Shown here: positions 24,887 through 34,639 of the stretch, piece by piece | Layout: every line of letters begins with the position of its first letter | How positions within the stretch are numbered: the stretch's first letter is position 1 | Assembly (NCBI GenBank): GCA_965222315.1 | Contig: OZ244951.1 | Coordinates: forward strand, 2,294,001 to 2,358,000 | Direction: 5' to 3' | Length of the DNA: 64,000 nt | DNA from: JACKII01 sp965222315 | Lineage (GTDB): Bacteria > Pseudomonadota > Alphaproteobacteria > Bin95 | Notes under the pieces: model-generated | Seen by the model: the letters and a program-made list of their open reading frames with translations, nothing else | The model's database searches: none | What the model was told of the DNA's origin: nothing | Position numbers and translations under genes: made by a program

Positions 24887-25633
24887 TCAGCCCGCCAGGC
24901 GCTTACTAAAGAAAGCGAAGATCTTCTCCCAGCCATCCATGGCCTGCTCCACCCGGTACATGGGGCGGTGGGTGTAGAAAAAGCCGTGGCCAGCGCCGTC
25001 ATAGCGGTGGAATTCATAGTCCTTGCCGTGCTTCTTCAACTCGGCCTCGTGCTGGTCTACCTGTTCCGGGCTCGGCGCGGCATCCTCGTTACCGAAAAGG
25101 CCGAGCAGCGGGCAGGACAAGTCCTTGGTCATGTCGATGGGCGGCACCGGCTGCTTTGCCGGACGGTCGTCTTCGGCCTGCACCACGCGGCCGCCCCAAA
25201 GCTCGACCACAGCGTCAATGCTGTTGGTGTTGCAGGCATAGAGGAATGCCTGCCGCCCGCCTGAGCAGGAGCCGATCACGCCAATCTTGCCGTTCACATA
25301 GGGTTGCGCTTTCAACCATTGCACCGCGCCTTCGGTGTCGCCGACGATCTGGTCATCCGCCACACCGCCCTCGGCCCGCGCCTTGGCGGCCACGTCCTCC
25401 GCACTGCCTTCGCCGACACGGTGGTAAAGATTGTGGCTGATGGCGGCATAGCCGTGATGGGCGAACTTGCGCGTCATCTCCCGGTAGAACTCGCCCCAAC
25501 CGGGCAAATGGTGGATCAGAACCACGCCCGGATACGGCCCCGCACCCATCGGCCGGGCCGTGTAGGCGGAAACCATTTCGCCATTGTGTCCCGCGATCGA
25601 TACGGACTCGCAAATCATGCTTTCATAGGCCAT
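24887..25633 (-). CDS. Dienelactone hydrolase family protein
   Basis: A 248-residue alpha/beta hydrolase of the DLH family. The nucleophile is Cys123 in GSCSGGRQ, the typical cysteine of dienelactone hydrolases, with an acid candidate in FGNEDAAPS and His in GAGHGFF. It may open lactone intermediates of aromatic-ring degradation. No chlorocatechol or protocatechuate genes are nearby. It starts just downstream of the flavin monooxygenase gene on the same strand (72-bp gap) and precedes the DUF6295-like gene. Confidence 0.82.
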   Translation of the reverse strand: MAYESMICESVSIAGHNGEMVSAYTARPMGAGPYPGVVLIHHLPGWGEFYREMTRKFAHHGYAAISHNLYHRVGEGSAEDVAAKARAEGGVADDQIVGDTEGAVQWLKAQPYVNGKIGVIGSCSGGRQAFLYACNTNSIDAVVELWGGRVVQAEDDRPAKQPVPPIDMTKDLSCPLLGLFGNEDAAPSPEQVDQHEAELKKHGKDYEFHRYDGAGHGFFYTHRPMYRVEQAMDGWEKIFAFFSKRLAG

Positions 25634-25705
25634 GGAGGTACCCTTCCCGTCGCAAATTGTTGATACTGTTGAAAGCCTAGCACGCGCTGCTTTGCTGGCT
25701 AAACC

Positions 25706-27526
25706 CTACTCAAGAGGGCCGAGCAGGCCCAGTTCCATCGCCTTGATCTGCAAGGCCATGTATTTCGAGTTGATGCGGCACTGGGCAAGGCCGCCGGCTA
25801 TAAACCAAAGGCCTTCCTGCGGCGTGCGGCGGAACATGTTGTTGAGTTCGCCATCCTCACCAATGCCCCAGACCGGCCCAATCTTTTCCGCGATTTCCTG
25901 GCCCAACGCCCGGTTCACCAATTCCTTTTGTGGGAAGTACCCGGTGGCAAGCACGATCAGGTCCAGCGGTTTGGTGGAACCGTCCGTTAGCAACACGCCA
26001 TCGGCCGTGAAACGCTCGACGTTCTCGTATTGGAGCAGGCCCAGTTCGCCCTTTATCATCAGTTCTGAGCTGCCAGCGTCCAGATTGTAGCCGCCGCCCC
26101 GGCGGAAATACTTCATCTGGTGGCCGGATTCGTCCTCGCCCATGTCATGCTTGAAGCCAATATCCTTCAGCCCCTCGATCAGGTGCCTGTCCAGCTCATA
26201 CATGCGCTGGGTCACCAGCTTGTAGCCCTCTACCATCAGGTCCGGCGTGGTGGAGGCGACGATCAGGTCGCAATCATCCAGCGGCGGCCCCTCGTCCCAG
26301 ATCGCCTCGTTCAGGCGGGCGCTCGGGTCGATGGAGACGACCGTGGTCGAACCGCGCTGCACCAGCGTCGTGTTCACGCCGAAGCTGTGCAGGTCGAGCG
26401 CGATGTCGTTGGCGCTGGAGCCGGTGCCGATGATGGCCGCGTTCTTGCCCGTCCAGCCGGCGCCACTGTCGAAGCCCTCGGAGTGAATGACCTCGCCCTG
26501 GAAATCGTCCAGGCCCGGCAGGTCCGGAATGTACGGATAGCTGCTGACTCCGTTGGCGAACACCAAGTGTTTCGGGCGGAAGGTGCGTTCGGTCCCGTCA
26601 CCCTTGCGGACGGTTGCTGTCCAGACCTTGCCCGCCTCATCCCATTCGGCCGCGACGAATTCTGTGTCGGTCCAGCAATTGATTTCCATCACGTCGGCAT
26701 AGAACTCGAACCAATTACCCAGCATGTCCTTTGGGATGTATTTCGGCCAGGTCGGCGGAAAGTCCATGTAGGGCAGATGGTTCAGGTGGATCGAATTGTG
26801 CAGCGCGAGGGAATGATAACGCTTGCGCCAACTGTCCCCAATGCGCGGCCACTTCTCAACCACCAGATTGTCGATGCCGACCTGATTTAACCGGGCAGCG
26901 ATGGAGAGGCCCGATTGCGCTCCGCCGATCACCAGCACCGCCGGGTCGTGATCCTCGTAGGCCTGGGCCTTGCGGCGCATGTCCGACCAGTTGTCGCCAC
27001 CGAAATTCCGCGAATAGGCGGAGCCGGTCGGGCGATTGTCATAGATTTTCTCGGCATGGCCGTCGATCTCGTCGAGCGTTGTGGACACATGCCAGGCTTT
27101 AAGTTCGCCGGGGCTGCCGTCTACCGGCGACAGGCGCACAATACCGGAACCGCGGCCAACGGCGGTTTTGAACTCGAAGATGGCTTCGATGCTGTCATGG
27201 CCCAGGCGCTTGACGTCCCGCGGCGGCTTGCGCCCGGGCGGCAGATGAAAGCCGTGTGCTTGGGCATCTGCCTGTTTCTCAGCAAGGCCGGCTGCGACGC
27301 TCTCGCGGCCGCGGGCGGCAGAGAGATCCCACGTAAAGGCCAGAATATCGCGCCAGTGGCAGTCATCATGGAACAGACCGCCGATTCGTCCCGCGTCGCG
27401 CGCAGCCAGCGCCGCTTCGAAAGCGGACAGCCAGTTGCTTGCGGTTTGGTGCGTCTGCATCGCCATCCGGTAGGCATGCATCGTATCGTCTACATGGTTC
27501 ATGGGCCGTACTTCATCTGAGAGCAT
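25706..27526 (-). CDS. Flavin-containing monooxygenase with N-terminal NTF2-like domain
   Basis: A 606-residue two-domain protein. Residues about 25-165 form an NTF2/SnoaL-like domain (WLSAFEAALAARDAGRIGGLFHDDCHWRDILAFTWD). The rest is a class B flavoprotein monooxygenase with the FAD motif VIGGAQSGLS, an NADPH motif IIGTGSSANDIA and LVLATGYFP-like DLIVLATGYFPQ. Such fusions occur among Baeyer-Villiger/FMO-type enzymes of unknown substrate. Several Met codons near the start (residues 1, 9, 16) are possible initiators. A lactone-forming activity would fit the dienelactone hydrolase next to it. Confidence 0.82.
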   Translation of the reverse strand: MLSDEVRPMNHVDDTMHAYRMAMQTHQTASNWLSAFEAALAARDAGRIGGLFHDDCHWRDILAFTWDLSAARGRESVAAGLAEKQADAQAHGFHLPPGRKPPRDVKRLGHDSIEAIFEFKTAVGRGSGIVRLSPVDGSPGELKAWHVSTTLDEIDGHAEKIYDNRPTGSAYSRNFGGDNWSDMRRKAQAYEDHDPAVLVIGGAQSGLSIAARLNQVGIDNLVVEKWPRIGDSWRKRYHSLALHNSIHLNHLPYMDFPPTWPKYIPKDMLGNWFEFYADVMEINCWTDTEFVAAEWDEAGKVWTATVRKGDGTERTFRPKHLVFANGVSSYPYIPDLPGLDDFQGEVIHSEGFDSGAGWTGKNAAIIGTGSSANDIALDLHSFGVNTTLVQRGSTTVVSIDPSARLNEAIWDEGPPLDDCDLIVASTTPDLMVEGYKLVTQRMYELDRHLIEGLKDIGFKHDMGEDESGHQMKYFRRGGGYNLDAGSSELMIKGELGLLQYENVERFTADGVLLTDGSTKPLDLIVLATGYFPQKELVNRALGQEIAEKIGPVWGIGEDGELNNMFRRTPQEGLWFIAGGLAQCRINSKYMALQIKAMELGLLGPLE

Positions 27527-27677
27527 TTTGCCCGATGATGCTGATGCATGGCCTATTGCACAAGGCCCCCAATGCCAGAACCGTGCCGCCGAGCCGGCCT
27601 GACGCGCAAATCAACGCGTCCCGTTACCGATAGAGCACGGACCCGGTTTGGACGTTGGTACGGAGGGATCTGGACGA

Positions 27678-27753
<76 letters not shown>

Positions 27754-27803
27754 TGAACCAAGGGCCGAGCATGTAGCAGGCCCTCGGCATGATTGCAACG
27801 CGC

Positions 27804-29012
27804 CTATTTCAGGGCGGCACAGGCTTTCTGAATCAGCTTCCCGCCCTTGTGCAGATCGGCTTCCGGCGCGACGAAGCTCGCCCGGAAATAGGGAGACAGG
27901 CCATAGGCTTCGCCCTGCACGACGGCCACACCGAACTCGTCCATCAGGTAGAGCGTGAAGTCGGTATCGTTCTCGATTACCTTGCCCGCGGGAGTCGTCT
28001 TGCCGATCGCGCCTGCGCAGGAGCAGAAAATATACATTGCTCCTTCCGGCTTGTCGCAGGACAGGCCTTCTGCCGTGTTCAGGTAGTCGAGCAGAATATC
28101 CCGGCGGTATTGCAGGTTCGCCGTGCGATCCTTCACCAATTGCTGCGGTCCGTTCAGCGCTGCCGTTGCCGCCGCCTGGCCGATGGCGGAGACGCCGGCG
28201 GTGCTCTGCGACTGCATCTTCGACATGGCCTGGATCATTTCCTTCGGGCCGCCGGCAAAGCCGACCCGCCAGCCGGTCATGGAATAAGCCTTGGAGACGC
28301 CGTTGCAGGTGATAGTGCGGTCGTAAAGCTCCGGGCAGACCTGGGCGATGGTGCAGAATTCGCGGTTATCGAAGGTCAGGTGCTCGTAAACATCGTCGGT
28401 AAGCACCCAGACCTGCGGGTGCCGCTTGAGAACATCGCCGAACGCCTGAAGCTCCTCCCGGGTGTAGGTGGCACCGGTCGGGTTGTTCGGCGAACAAAGG
28501 ATCAGCCATTTGGTCTTCGGCGTAATCGCCTCTTCCAGTTGCTCCGCCCGCATTTTGAAATTCTGATTCTGGCCGCTGACCACATCGACCGGCGTGCCGC
28601 CCGCCAGTTTCACGATATCCGGGTAGCTCGTCCAATAAGGTGCCGGGCAAATGACCTCATCCCCCTGCCCGACGGATGCCATCAAGCAGTTGAACAGGAT
28701 TTGCTTGGTGCCGGAGCCAGCGGTGATCTGGTCGACGGTGTAGTCGAGGCCGTTGTCGCGTTTGAACTTCGCCACGGCAGCCTGGCGCAACTCCAGCGTT
28801 CCGTTGATGGGTGTATAACGGGTGTTGTTAACCTCCATCGCATCCAGCACGGCCTGCTTAACATGCCGTGGCGTCGGGAAATCCGGCTCGCCGGCAGTCA
28901 GTTTGACGATGTCACGGCCCTGGGCCTGAAGTTCGCGAACACGGGCTGTTGCAATCTGGCTGGGGGACGGCTTGAACCGCCTCATACGGGGAGCGAGCGA
29001 TGGAGCGGACAT
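27804..29012 (-). CDS. aspC: Aspartate aminotransferase (class I PLP enzyme)
   Basis: A 402-residue class I aminotransferase. It shows KLTAGEPDFPTP, the ring-stacking region PYWTSYPD, LCSPNNPTG (173-180) with the carboxylate-binding Asn, TDDVYEHL and the Schiff-base Lys241 in NGVSKAYSMTGWRVGF. Length and motifs fit the I-gamma aspartate/prephenate aminotransferase group common in alphaproteobacteria. It interconverts aspartate and oxaloacetate with 2-oxoglutarate. It stands alone, divergent from the VOC gene and just downstream of the tRNA. Confidence 0.92.
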   Translation of the reverse strand: MSAPSLAPRMRRFKPSPSQIATARVRELQAQGRDIVKLTAGEPDFPTPRHVKQAVLDAMEVNNTRYTPINGTLELRQAAVAKFKRDNGLDYTVDQITAGSGTKQILFNCLMASVGQGDEVICPAPYWTSYPDIVKLAGGTPVDVVSGQNQNFKMRAEQLEEAITPKTKWLILCSPNNPTGATYTREELQAFGDVLKRHPQVWVLTDDVYEHLTFDNREFCTIAQVCPELYDRTITCNGVSKAYSMTGWRVGFAGGPKEMIQAMSKMQSQSTAGVSAIGQAAATAALNGPQQLVKDRTANLQYRRDILLDYLNTAEGLSCDKPEGAMYIFCSCAGAIGKTTPAGKVIENDTDFTLYLMDEFGVAVVQGEAYGLSPYFRASFVAPEADLHKGGKLIQKACAALK

Positions 29013-29166
29013 GGGCGTTATTCTTGGTTCTTTTCGGTTGGCGGATGCGCCTGCTACACACCTGTATCAGGCCTCGTCAAGCCGGTTCACGATAAAGCGG
29101 TGTAGACCGGCAAGCTCCATTCCGCCCTATTATCGCTCAAAAGCCAAAAGGAAAGATCGAAGCGCC

Positions 29167-29559
29167 ATGTCCATCCGCATCTCCCACCTGGATCATTTCG
29201 TCCTCACCGTCGCCGATATCGGCCGGACCTGCGATTTTTACGAGAGCGTCCTTGGCATGCGCCGTGCTCTGTTCGGCGAGGGCCGCGTTGCCCTGCATTT
29301 CGGCAACCAGAAAATCAACCTGCATCAGGCCGATACGCCGGTCGATCCCAATGTCCGGCATGCGACGCCGGGGTCTGCCGACCTTTGTTTCATTACCACC
29401 ACCCCGGTCAAGGATCTGGCCGAGGCGCTGAACGAGGCCGGCATTCCGGTAATCAGCGGCCCCGGAGAGCGCTCCGGCGCCCGGTCGCGGCTGATGAGCG
29501 TCTACTTCTACGACCCGGACGAGAACCTGATTGAGGTGGCGAACGAACTGGGGCGCTAG
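29167..29559 (+). CDS. VOC family (glyoxalase/bleomycin-resistance fold) protein
   Basis: A 130-residue vicinal-oxygen-chelate protein with one pair of beta-alpha-beta-beta-beta modules. Likely metal ligands are His10 in LDHFVLTV, His in VALHFGNQKINLH and Glu in DENLIEVANEL. These match the virulence-protein/dioxygenase-like subgroup often annotated as VOC. The reading frame extends upstream, but homology begins at MSIRISHLDHF. Its TAG overlaps the stop of the convergent transporter gene within the palindrome CTAG. Confidence 0.85.
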   Translation: MSIRISHLDHFVLTVADIGRTCDFYESVLGMRRALFGEGRVALHFGNQKINLHQADTPVDPNVRHATPGSADLCFITTTPVKDLAEALNEAGIPVISGPGERSGARSRLMSVYFYDPDENLIEVANELGR

Positions 29560-31334
29560 GGATAGAACGGCCAAACCAAGAGGATCATGGGAAAGGATAC
29601 GGCCAGCACGACTATGGTCAGGGGCAGTCCCAACCGCCAATAGTCGCTGAAATGATAGCCGCCCGGCCCCATGACGATGGCGTTGTTCTGGTGCCCGATG
29701 GGCGTGATGAACGCGCTGGACGCACTGATAGCCACCCCCATCAAGAACGGATCGGGGTTGACGCCGAGGTTATCGGCTAGCTGGATCGAAAGCGGGGCCA
29801 TCAAGACGGCAGTCGCCGCGTTGTTGAGAATGTTGGTAATCGCAACGGTCATGAGCATTAGCCCGCCCAGCACCACCATCGGGGCATCGCCGGCCGCAGC
29901 CGCCAACAGCAGGTCGGCAGCCATGCCGGTCGCACCGCTAGTCTCCAGCGCATCACCGAGCGGCAGCAGCGCCCCCAATAGCACGATGACCGACCAGTCG
30001 ATGGCCTCATAGACTTGGCGGATATGCATGATCCCGGCCAGGACCATGGCGAGCGCTCCGGCGCTGACCGCAACCTCTATCGGCAGCAGGCCGGTTGCGC
30101 CCAAGGCCACCGCTGCGGTGAATATCAGGATCGAGCGATGTGCGCCCTTTCGCGGCAGAGCCGGCTCTGTCAGATCGCGTTCGGCCAGTGGCAGGCAACC
30201 GATAGAACTCACAACGTCGCGCAGCCGCTCTGCCTCCCCCTGCAACAGCAATACGTCGCCGGCGGCGAAGCGGAAGGCGCGCAGCCGCCCCCGGTAAGGG
30301 GTGCCCTGACGGGAGACGGCCAGCAGGTTGATGCCGTATTGACGCTGCAACCTTGCCCGCAGCACGCTTCGCCCCTCCAGCCGCGAACCAGGGGCGATCA
30401 CGGCTTCAACGAGTCCCACTTCGGCCGATTGTAGAAGCTGGGCGCGAGGTGCGCCGGGATCTACGGCCTCGAGACCCAATTTTGCCATGAATGGGCGCAA
30501 GTCCTGCGGCACGGCCTCAATCATCAGGATATCGTCGGCGGACAGTTGCACCAGCCGCGGCACCGCAGGAACCAGCCGGCCATTTCGGATCAGGCCGATA
30601 ATCTTGACATCCAGGTCGGCGATCTCGGTGTCCAATTGGGCGATGGTCTTGCCGATCGCACGGGAATCCTTCGTGATCCGGGCCTCGGCCAGATAGTCTT
30701 CCATCTGAAAAGCATCGCTACCTGTGTCGGCCGCGCCGCCGCGCACCCTGGGCAGTAAAAACCGGCCGGCCAATGCGATAAACAGGACGCCGGCTCCCGC
30801 TGCTGCCAAGCCAACAGGCGCATAATCGAACATGAGAAACGGTTCGCCCAACGCCTCACCCCGTGCGGCCGCAATGATCAGGTTAGGCGGCGTGCCGATC
30901 AGCGTAATGAGGCCGCCCAGGATCGTGGCAAAGGCCAGCGGCATCAAAATCCGGCTGCTGCTGATCTGGCTTCGGATGGCAAGCGGCATCAGCAGGGCGA
31001 GAGCGCCGACATTGTTCATCACACTGGAAACGAGGGCACCCACGCTGGTCAGACTCAACGGCCCGGCCCGCTGCCCCTTTCCCGGCAGCAGCCAGGAAGC
31101 CAGCAATGCCGACCCTCCGGCCAAGGAAAGTCCGCGACTCATGGCAAGAACGGCAGCGACGGTAATCACCGCCGGATGGCTGAACCCCGAAAAAGCCTCT
31201 TCCCCCGGAACAACGCCGAGTGCAACGCCCGCAACCAGGCCGATCAAGGCAACCACGTCATAGCGCCAGCGGCCATCGACAAAGGCTGCCAGCAGCACTG
31301 CCAGCAACAGGATCGAAACTATCGCAGCGTACAC
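29556..31334 (-). CDS. SLC13/DASS-type transporter with two central RCK_C (TrkA-C) domains
   Basis: A 592-residue inner-membrane transporter. The N-terminal half carries hydrophobic segments and VMNNVGALALLMP, and the ILGGLITLIGTPPNLII signature (about residues 140-156). Two cytosolic TrkA-C-like regulatory domains lie in the middle (about 205-370). The second transport half ends with ITNILNNAATAVLMAPL and FITPIGHQNNAIVMGPGGY. Such proteins carry sulfate, dicarboxylates or other anions with Na+. The start is GTG with GAGGG 4-8 bases ahead. It is divergent from the TPR-methyltransferase gene. Confidence 0.85.
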   Translation of the reverse strand: MYAAIVSILLLAVLLAAFVDGRWRYDVVALIGLVAGVALGVVPGEEAFSGFSHPAVITVAAVLAMSRGLSLAGGSALLASWLLPGKGQRAGPLSLTSVGALVSSVMNNVGALALLMPLAIRSQISSSRILMPLAFATILGGLITLIGTPPNLIIAAARGEALGEPFLMFDYAPVGLAAAGAGVLFIALAGRFLLPRVRGGAADTGSDAFQMEDYLAEARITKDSRAIGKTIAQLDTEIADLDVKIIGLIRNGRLVPAVPRLVQLSADDILMIEAVPQDLRPFMAKLGLEAVDPGAPRAQLLQSAEVGLVEAVIAPGSRLEGRSVLRARLQRQYGINLLAVSRQGTPYRGRLRAFRFAAGDVLLLQGEAERLRDVVSSIGCLPLAERDLTEPALPRKGAHRSILIFTAAVALGATGLLPIEVAVSAGALAMVLAGIMHIRQVYEAIDWSVIVLLGALLPLGDALETSGATGMAADLLLAAAAGDAPMVVLGGLMLMTVAITNILNNAATAVLMAPLSIQLADNLGVNPDPFLMGVAISASSAFITPIGHQNNAIVMGPGGYHFSDYWRLGLPLTIVVLAVSFPMILLVWPFYP

Positions 31335-31404
31335 GGCGCCCTCGCGATCGGAATCAACGGGTAGTAGTATAGCAGACTACATCGCAACGCAGGTTTATCC
31401 CTCC

Positions 31405-33252
31405 ATGGCATCGCGTCCCAAGCGACCAAAGGCCAATCCGCCGCCGGCGGCGCTTCAGACTATGCACGCGGCAGTTCAGGCGCACCGGGCCGGGCGCTTG
31501 CAGGAGGCAATTGCGCTTTACCGACAGGCCGCAAAGGCGGCACCGGCGATGGCGGCTGCCCAATTCAATCTCGGTATAGCATTGCGCGCCTCCGGGCAGA
31601 CGAAGGCGGCGGAGCGCGCTTTGCTGGCCGCTGTGAAAGCCGATCCGGCCTATGTTCGGGCGCACGCGGCGCTCGCCGGGCTTTATGAGGCAGGTGGCCA
31701 GGTCGCGAAAGCGCTGCGGCACCGGCTTGCGGCCTACCGCCGGGAACCTGACGACCCGGACATTCTGGGCGGACTGGTGCGGTTGCTTGGGTCTCTCCGC
31801 TTCGCCCAAGCCGATGCGAAGCTGGAAGAACTGACTTGCCAGTTGCTGCGCCGGAACGATGTGGAAGGCCAGCGCCTTGCGGGTGCAGCCTTGAGCTTGC
31901 TGGAATTGCATCCGCCCATCGCTTCTGCGCTCGAAGGGGGCAGCACCGATGCGCTCGCAGCAAATCCCCCTGCCCTGCTTCTGGCCGTTCTGGAAAGAAC
32001 AATCGCGGCGGAGCCCCGCTGGGAGGCGATGCTCACCCGTCTGCGCACTGAATTGGCTACCGCATTTACGTCATTGGACGCCGTAATCGCGCCGTTAATG
32101 CAAGCTCTGGCCGCTCAGATGCTGGCGACGGACTATGCCTTTGGCGCGAGGAACGAGGAGGAGGAAGAGCGGCTTGCCCTACTGCAGCCGGACGGTGATG
32201 TGCTGACACCTGCCCATATCATTCATGCGCTTTACCGACCCTTGCGCGATGTTGCTATTGAACTTCACGGCCCGGAATCATGGGCAGGCTTTCTCGACCT
32301 GCACCTGATCCGCCCCCTCGCCGAGCAAGCGTCGGCGGAGGCTATCCCCGCCCTAACGCCTATCGAGGACGCCACTTCCCAAGCCGTCCGCGACCAGTAC
32401 GCCGCCCTGCCCTACCCCCGTTGGTACACGACCCGCGCCGTCAATGCCAAACCCCGGCGGGAGATATTGGGGGCCATCGCCCCCGGCATGGCCGCCGATC
32501 TGCCGCCAGAGCCAGCGAAGCTGCGAGTGCTGGTCGCCGGCTGCGGGACAGGCAAGCATGCGGTGGAAGTAGCGACCCGCTTTGCCAATGCCGACGTGCT
32601 TGCCATCGACCTCTCCCGTGCATCGCTCGGCTATGCGACCACTCAAGCAGAGCGCTTGGGTGTCGTGAATGTCCGCTTTGCGGAGGCCGACATCCTGGGC
32701 CTCGGCTCCCTGAGTGAACACTTCGACCATATCGAGGCCATGGGCGTCCTTCACCATCTGGCGGACCCTCTGGCCGGCTGGCGGGTGTTGGAAGGCTTAC
32801 TGGCGCAGAACGGCACCATGCGCATCGGCCTGTACAGCCGCCGGGGCAGAACGGCGATCCGCGCCGCACAGGCTATCGCTAGAGAGTATGGGCGAGACCC
32901 CGGAAGCCTGCGCGCGCTCCGGCAGGCTATTCATGCGCTGCCTGAGGATCACCCCGCGGCGGCGGTCCGGCGGGAGTTGGACTTCTACACCTTGTCAGGC
33001 GTGCGGGATGCGCTGGCCCATGAGCAGGAGCATGACTACACCCTGCCGGAGATCGAGGCCCTGCTGGACACACTGAGCCTCAAGTTCCTGGGGTTCGAGT
33101 TTGCGGCGGCCGATGGCCCAGCCTTGTACCGCAAAGCCTATCCCGGCGATCCGGCCATGAACGACCTGGCCCGTTGGGATGAGTTGGAACAGGCGCACCC
33201 TGCCCTCTTCCACCACATGTACCAGTTCTGGTGCCTCAAGCAGGAGGCTTAG
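31405..33252 (+). CDS. TPR protein fused to class I SAM-dependent methyltransferase
   Basis: A 615-residue protein. Residues about 15-120 are TPR repeats (AVQAHRAGRLQEAIALYRQA, AQFNLGIALRASGQTKAAERALL). A less defined middle (about 150-340) follows. A Rossmann methyltransferase domain then starts at LRVLVAGCGTGKHAVEVA (about 373-390) with LAIDLSRASLGYA and the post-motif GVLHHLADP. It could methylate a protein, lipid or sugar; TPR fusions of this kind are found in many alphaproteobacteria without known substrate. Its stop overlaps that of the convergent cytochrome b561 gene. Confidence 0.82.
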   Translation: MASRPKRPKANPPPAALQTMHAAVQAHRAGRLQEAIALYRQAAKAAPAMAAAQFNLGIALRASGQTKAAERALLAAVKADPAYVRAHAALAGLYEAGGQVAKALRHRLAAYRREPDDPDILGGLVRLLGSLRFAQADAKLEELTCQLLRRNDVEGQRLAGAALSLLELHPPIASALEGGSTDALAANPPALLLAVLERTIAAEPRWEAMLTRLRTELATAFTSLDAVIAPLMQALAAQMLATDYAFGARNEEEEERLALLQPDGDVLTPAHIIHALYRPLRDVAIELHGPESWAGFLDLHLIRPLAEQASAEAIPALTPIEDATSQAVRDQYAALPYPRWYTTRAVNAKPRREILGAIAPGMAADLPPEPAKLRVLVAGCGTGKHAVEVATRFANADVLAIDLSRASLGYATTQAERLGVVNVRFAEADILGLGSLSEHFDHIEAMGVLHHLADPLAGWRVLEGLLAQNGTMRIGLYSRRGRTAIRAAQAIAREYGRDPGSLRALRQAIHALPEDHPAAAVRRELDFYTLSGVRDALAHEQEHDYTLPEIEALLDTLSLKFLGFEFAAADGPALYRKAYPGDPAMNDLARWDELEQAHPALFHHMYQFWCLKQEA

Positions 33253-33791
33253 CTGCCCCGCAGCATTCGCGTCAGCGTGCGGTCCCGATCGATAAGATGA
33301 TGTTTTAGCGCTCCGGCGGCATGGACCGATGCTATGGCCAGCAGGCTGTATGCGCCCACGGCATGTACCCACTCAGCCACAAGCCGCCCTTGCTCTCCCA
33401 GCTTGCCGAGGGCTGGCAGGGTGATGACATCGAACAAGACGAGCGCGCTGCCGTCCGCCGTCTCGATCAGGTACCCGGCCACAGGCAAGGCCAGCAGGGC
33501 CAGATAAAGGAGCTTGTGCGCAATCCGGGATGCCCACGTTTCCCATGGCTTGGCTGTCAGGCTTTTTGGTGGCCGGTTGATCAGATGCCAGGCCGCAAAC
33601 ACCAGCCCCAGCAGCCACACGAGAAGGCCCAGGGCTTCGTGCCATTGGCGCGATACGTAATACCAAGCGTCGTAATAGCCGAGGTCCATCATCCACCAGC
33701 CCATACCGATCAGCGCCAACGTAAGGATAGCCAGCGTCCAGTGCAGACAGCGGGTCAACAATCCGTATCGGCTTGGGGTGTTTGTCAGCAT
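33249..33791 (-). CDS. Cytochrome b561 family protein
   Basis: A 180-residue integral membrane b-type cytochrome with four membrane segments. Likely haem ligands are His in RCLHWTLA (segment 1), RQWHEALG (segment 2), EWVHAVGAYS and SVHAAGALKHH (segments 3-4). It would carry electrons between quinol and a periplasmic acceptor. The YceI gene directly upstream (16-bp gap) is a common partner; YceI proteins bind isoprenoid lipids such as quinones. Confidence 0.88.
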   Translation of the reverse strand: MLTNTPSRYGLLTRCLHWTLAILTLALIGMGWWMMDLGYYDAWYYVSRQWHEALGLLVWLLGLVFAAWHLINRPPKSLTAKPWETWASRIAHKLLYLALLALPVAGYLIETADGSALVLFDVITLPALGKLGEQGRLVAEWVHAVGAYSLLAIASVHAAGALKHHLIDRDRTLTRMLRGS

Positions 33792-33807
33792 GGTCCGGAC
33801 CCAAACC

Positions 33808-34410
33808 CTATTCCCGGATTCCCTCTACAAAAATCTCCAGGTCCACCAGCCAGGAGTCAGGCCCCACGAAGCGGTCGATCCCGAAATCGCGCCGGTCGAT
33901 TGTGGCGGTCGCGGCAAAGCCGGCCCGGTAGGCGCCCCAGGGGTCCTTGCCCTCGCCAACCTTGCGCACCTTGACGGTGACTTCCTTGGAGACGCCGTGC
34001 ATTGTCAGCATCCCCTTCAGCTCGCCGCCTTCGGCATTGCCTTCGAAGGCAGTGCTTTTGAATGATGCTGTCGGATACTTGCCGGTCTCGAAGAAGTCCG
34101 CCCGCAAATGTTTGTCCCGCAGGGAATGGTTCGAATCGAGCGAGTCCATCTCGATCTCGATAGCTACCACCGGCGTTTCGTTCCGGGCTTCCGGGTCGTA
34201 GGTAAAGGTACCGCTGAACCGATTGAAGCGGCCAACCATCGTGGAAAAGCCCAGATGCTGAACCTTCCAGTGGATTGAGGCATGCGCCGGATCGATCCGG
34301 TAGGAAGCAGCGCTGGCATTGCCGGTGCTGGCGCAAAGCAACAGCAAGACCAACGCCATGCTGCAGAATGCCGAAAAGTGGGTTCTAAGGGCGGTATGGG
34401 GCATAGGCAT
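33808..34410 (-). CDS. yceI: YceI family periplasmic protein
   Basis: A 200-residue lipocalin-like protein with a signal peptide (about residues 1-34, ending GNASA) and the YceI domain: YRIDPAHASIHWKVQHLGFSTM, FSGTF, NHSLRDKHLRADFFETGKYP and FGIDRFVG near the end. It likely binds a polyisoprenoid in the periplasm. The start was set at an ATG with GGAG 9 bases upstream; earlier GTG and ATG codons would add up to seven residues. It forms an operon with cytochrome b561. Confidence 0.9.
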   Translation of the reverse strand: MPMPHTALRTHFSAFCSMALVLLLLCASTGNASAASYRIDPAHASIHWKVQHLGFSTMVGRFNRFSGTFTYDPEARNETPVVAIEIEMDSLDSNHSLRDKHLRADFFETGKYPTASFKSTAFEGNAEGGELKGMLTMHGVSKEVTVKVRKVGEGKDPWGAYRAGFAATATIDRRDFGIDRFVGPDSWLVDLEIFVEGIRE

Positions 34411-34639
34411 GAAAACCATCTCCAATGTCACGGCAACCTAATGGCCGCTGCGGTTTCCCTCTGTTTACCCGTGAACGTGGCAAATGGTTTGGTTTGTCTA
34501 AACATTCTCGCGAAAAGGTGACCGCCCCGCCCCTCCGGTCGTTTCACCGCAGGCTACCATCCGGCGCTTTGCAACCCTGACCACCGGAATGCTACGATTG
34601 TCGAATGATCGTCGGCACCATCGGACAAGGAGCCACCCC

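Noticed and set aside
27756..27795. GGGCC/GGCCC inverted repeat between the tRNA and aspC
   Set aside because: A possible weak terminator, but the 5-7 bp stem has a 12-base loop and no real T run.
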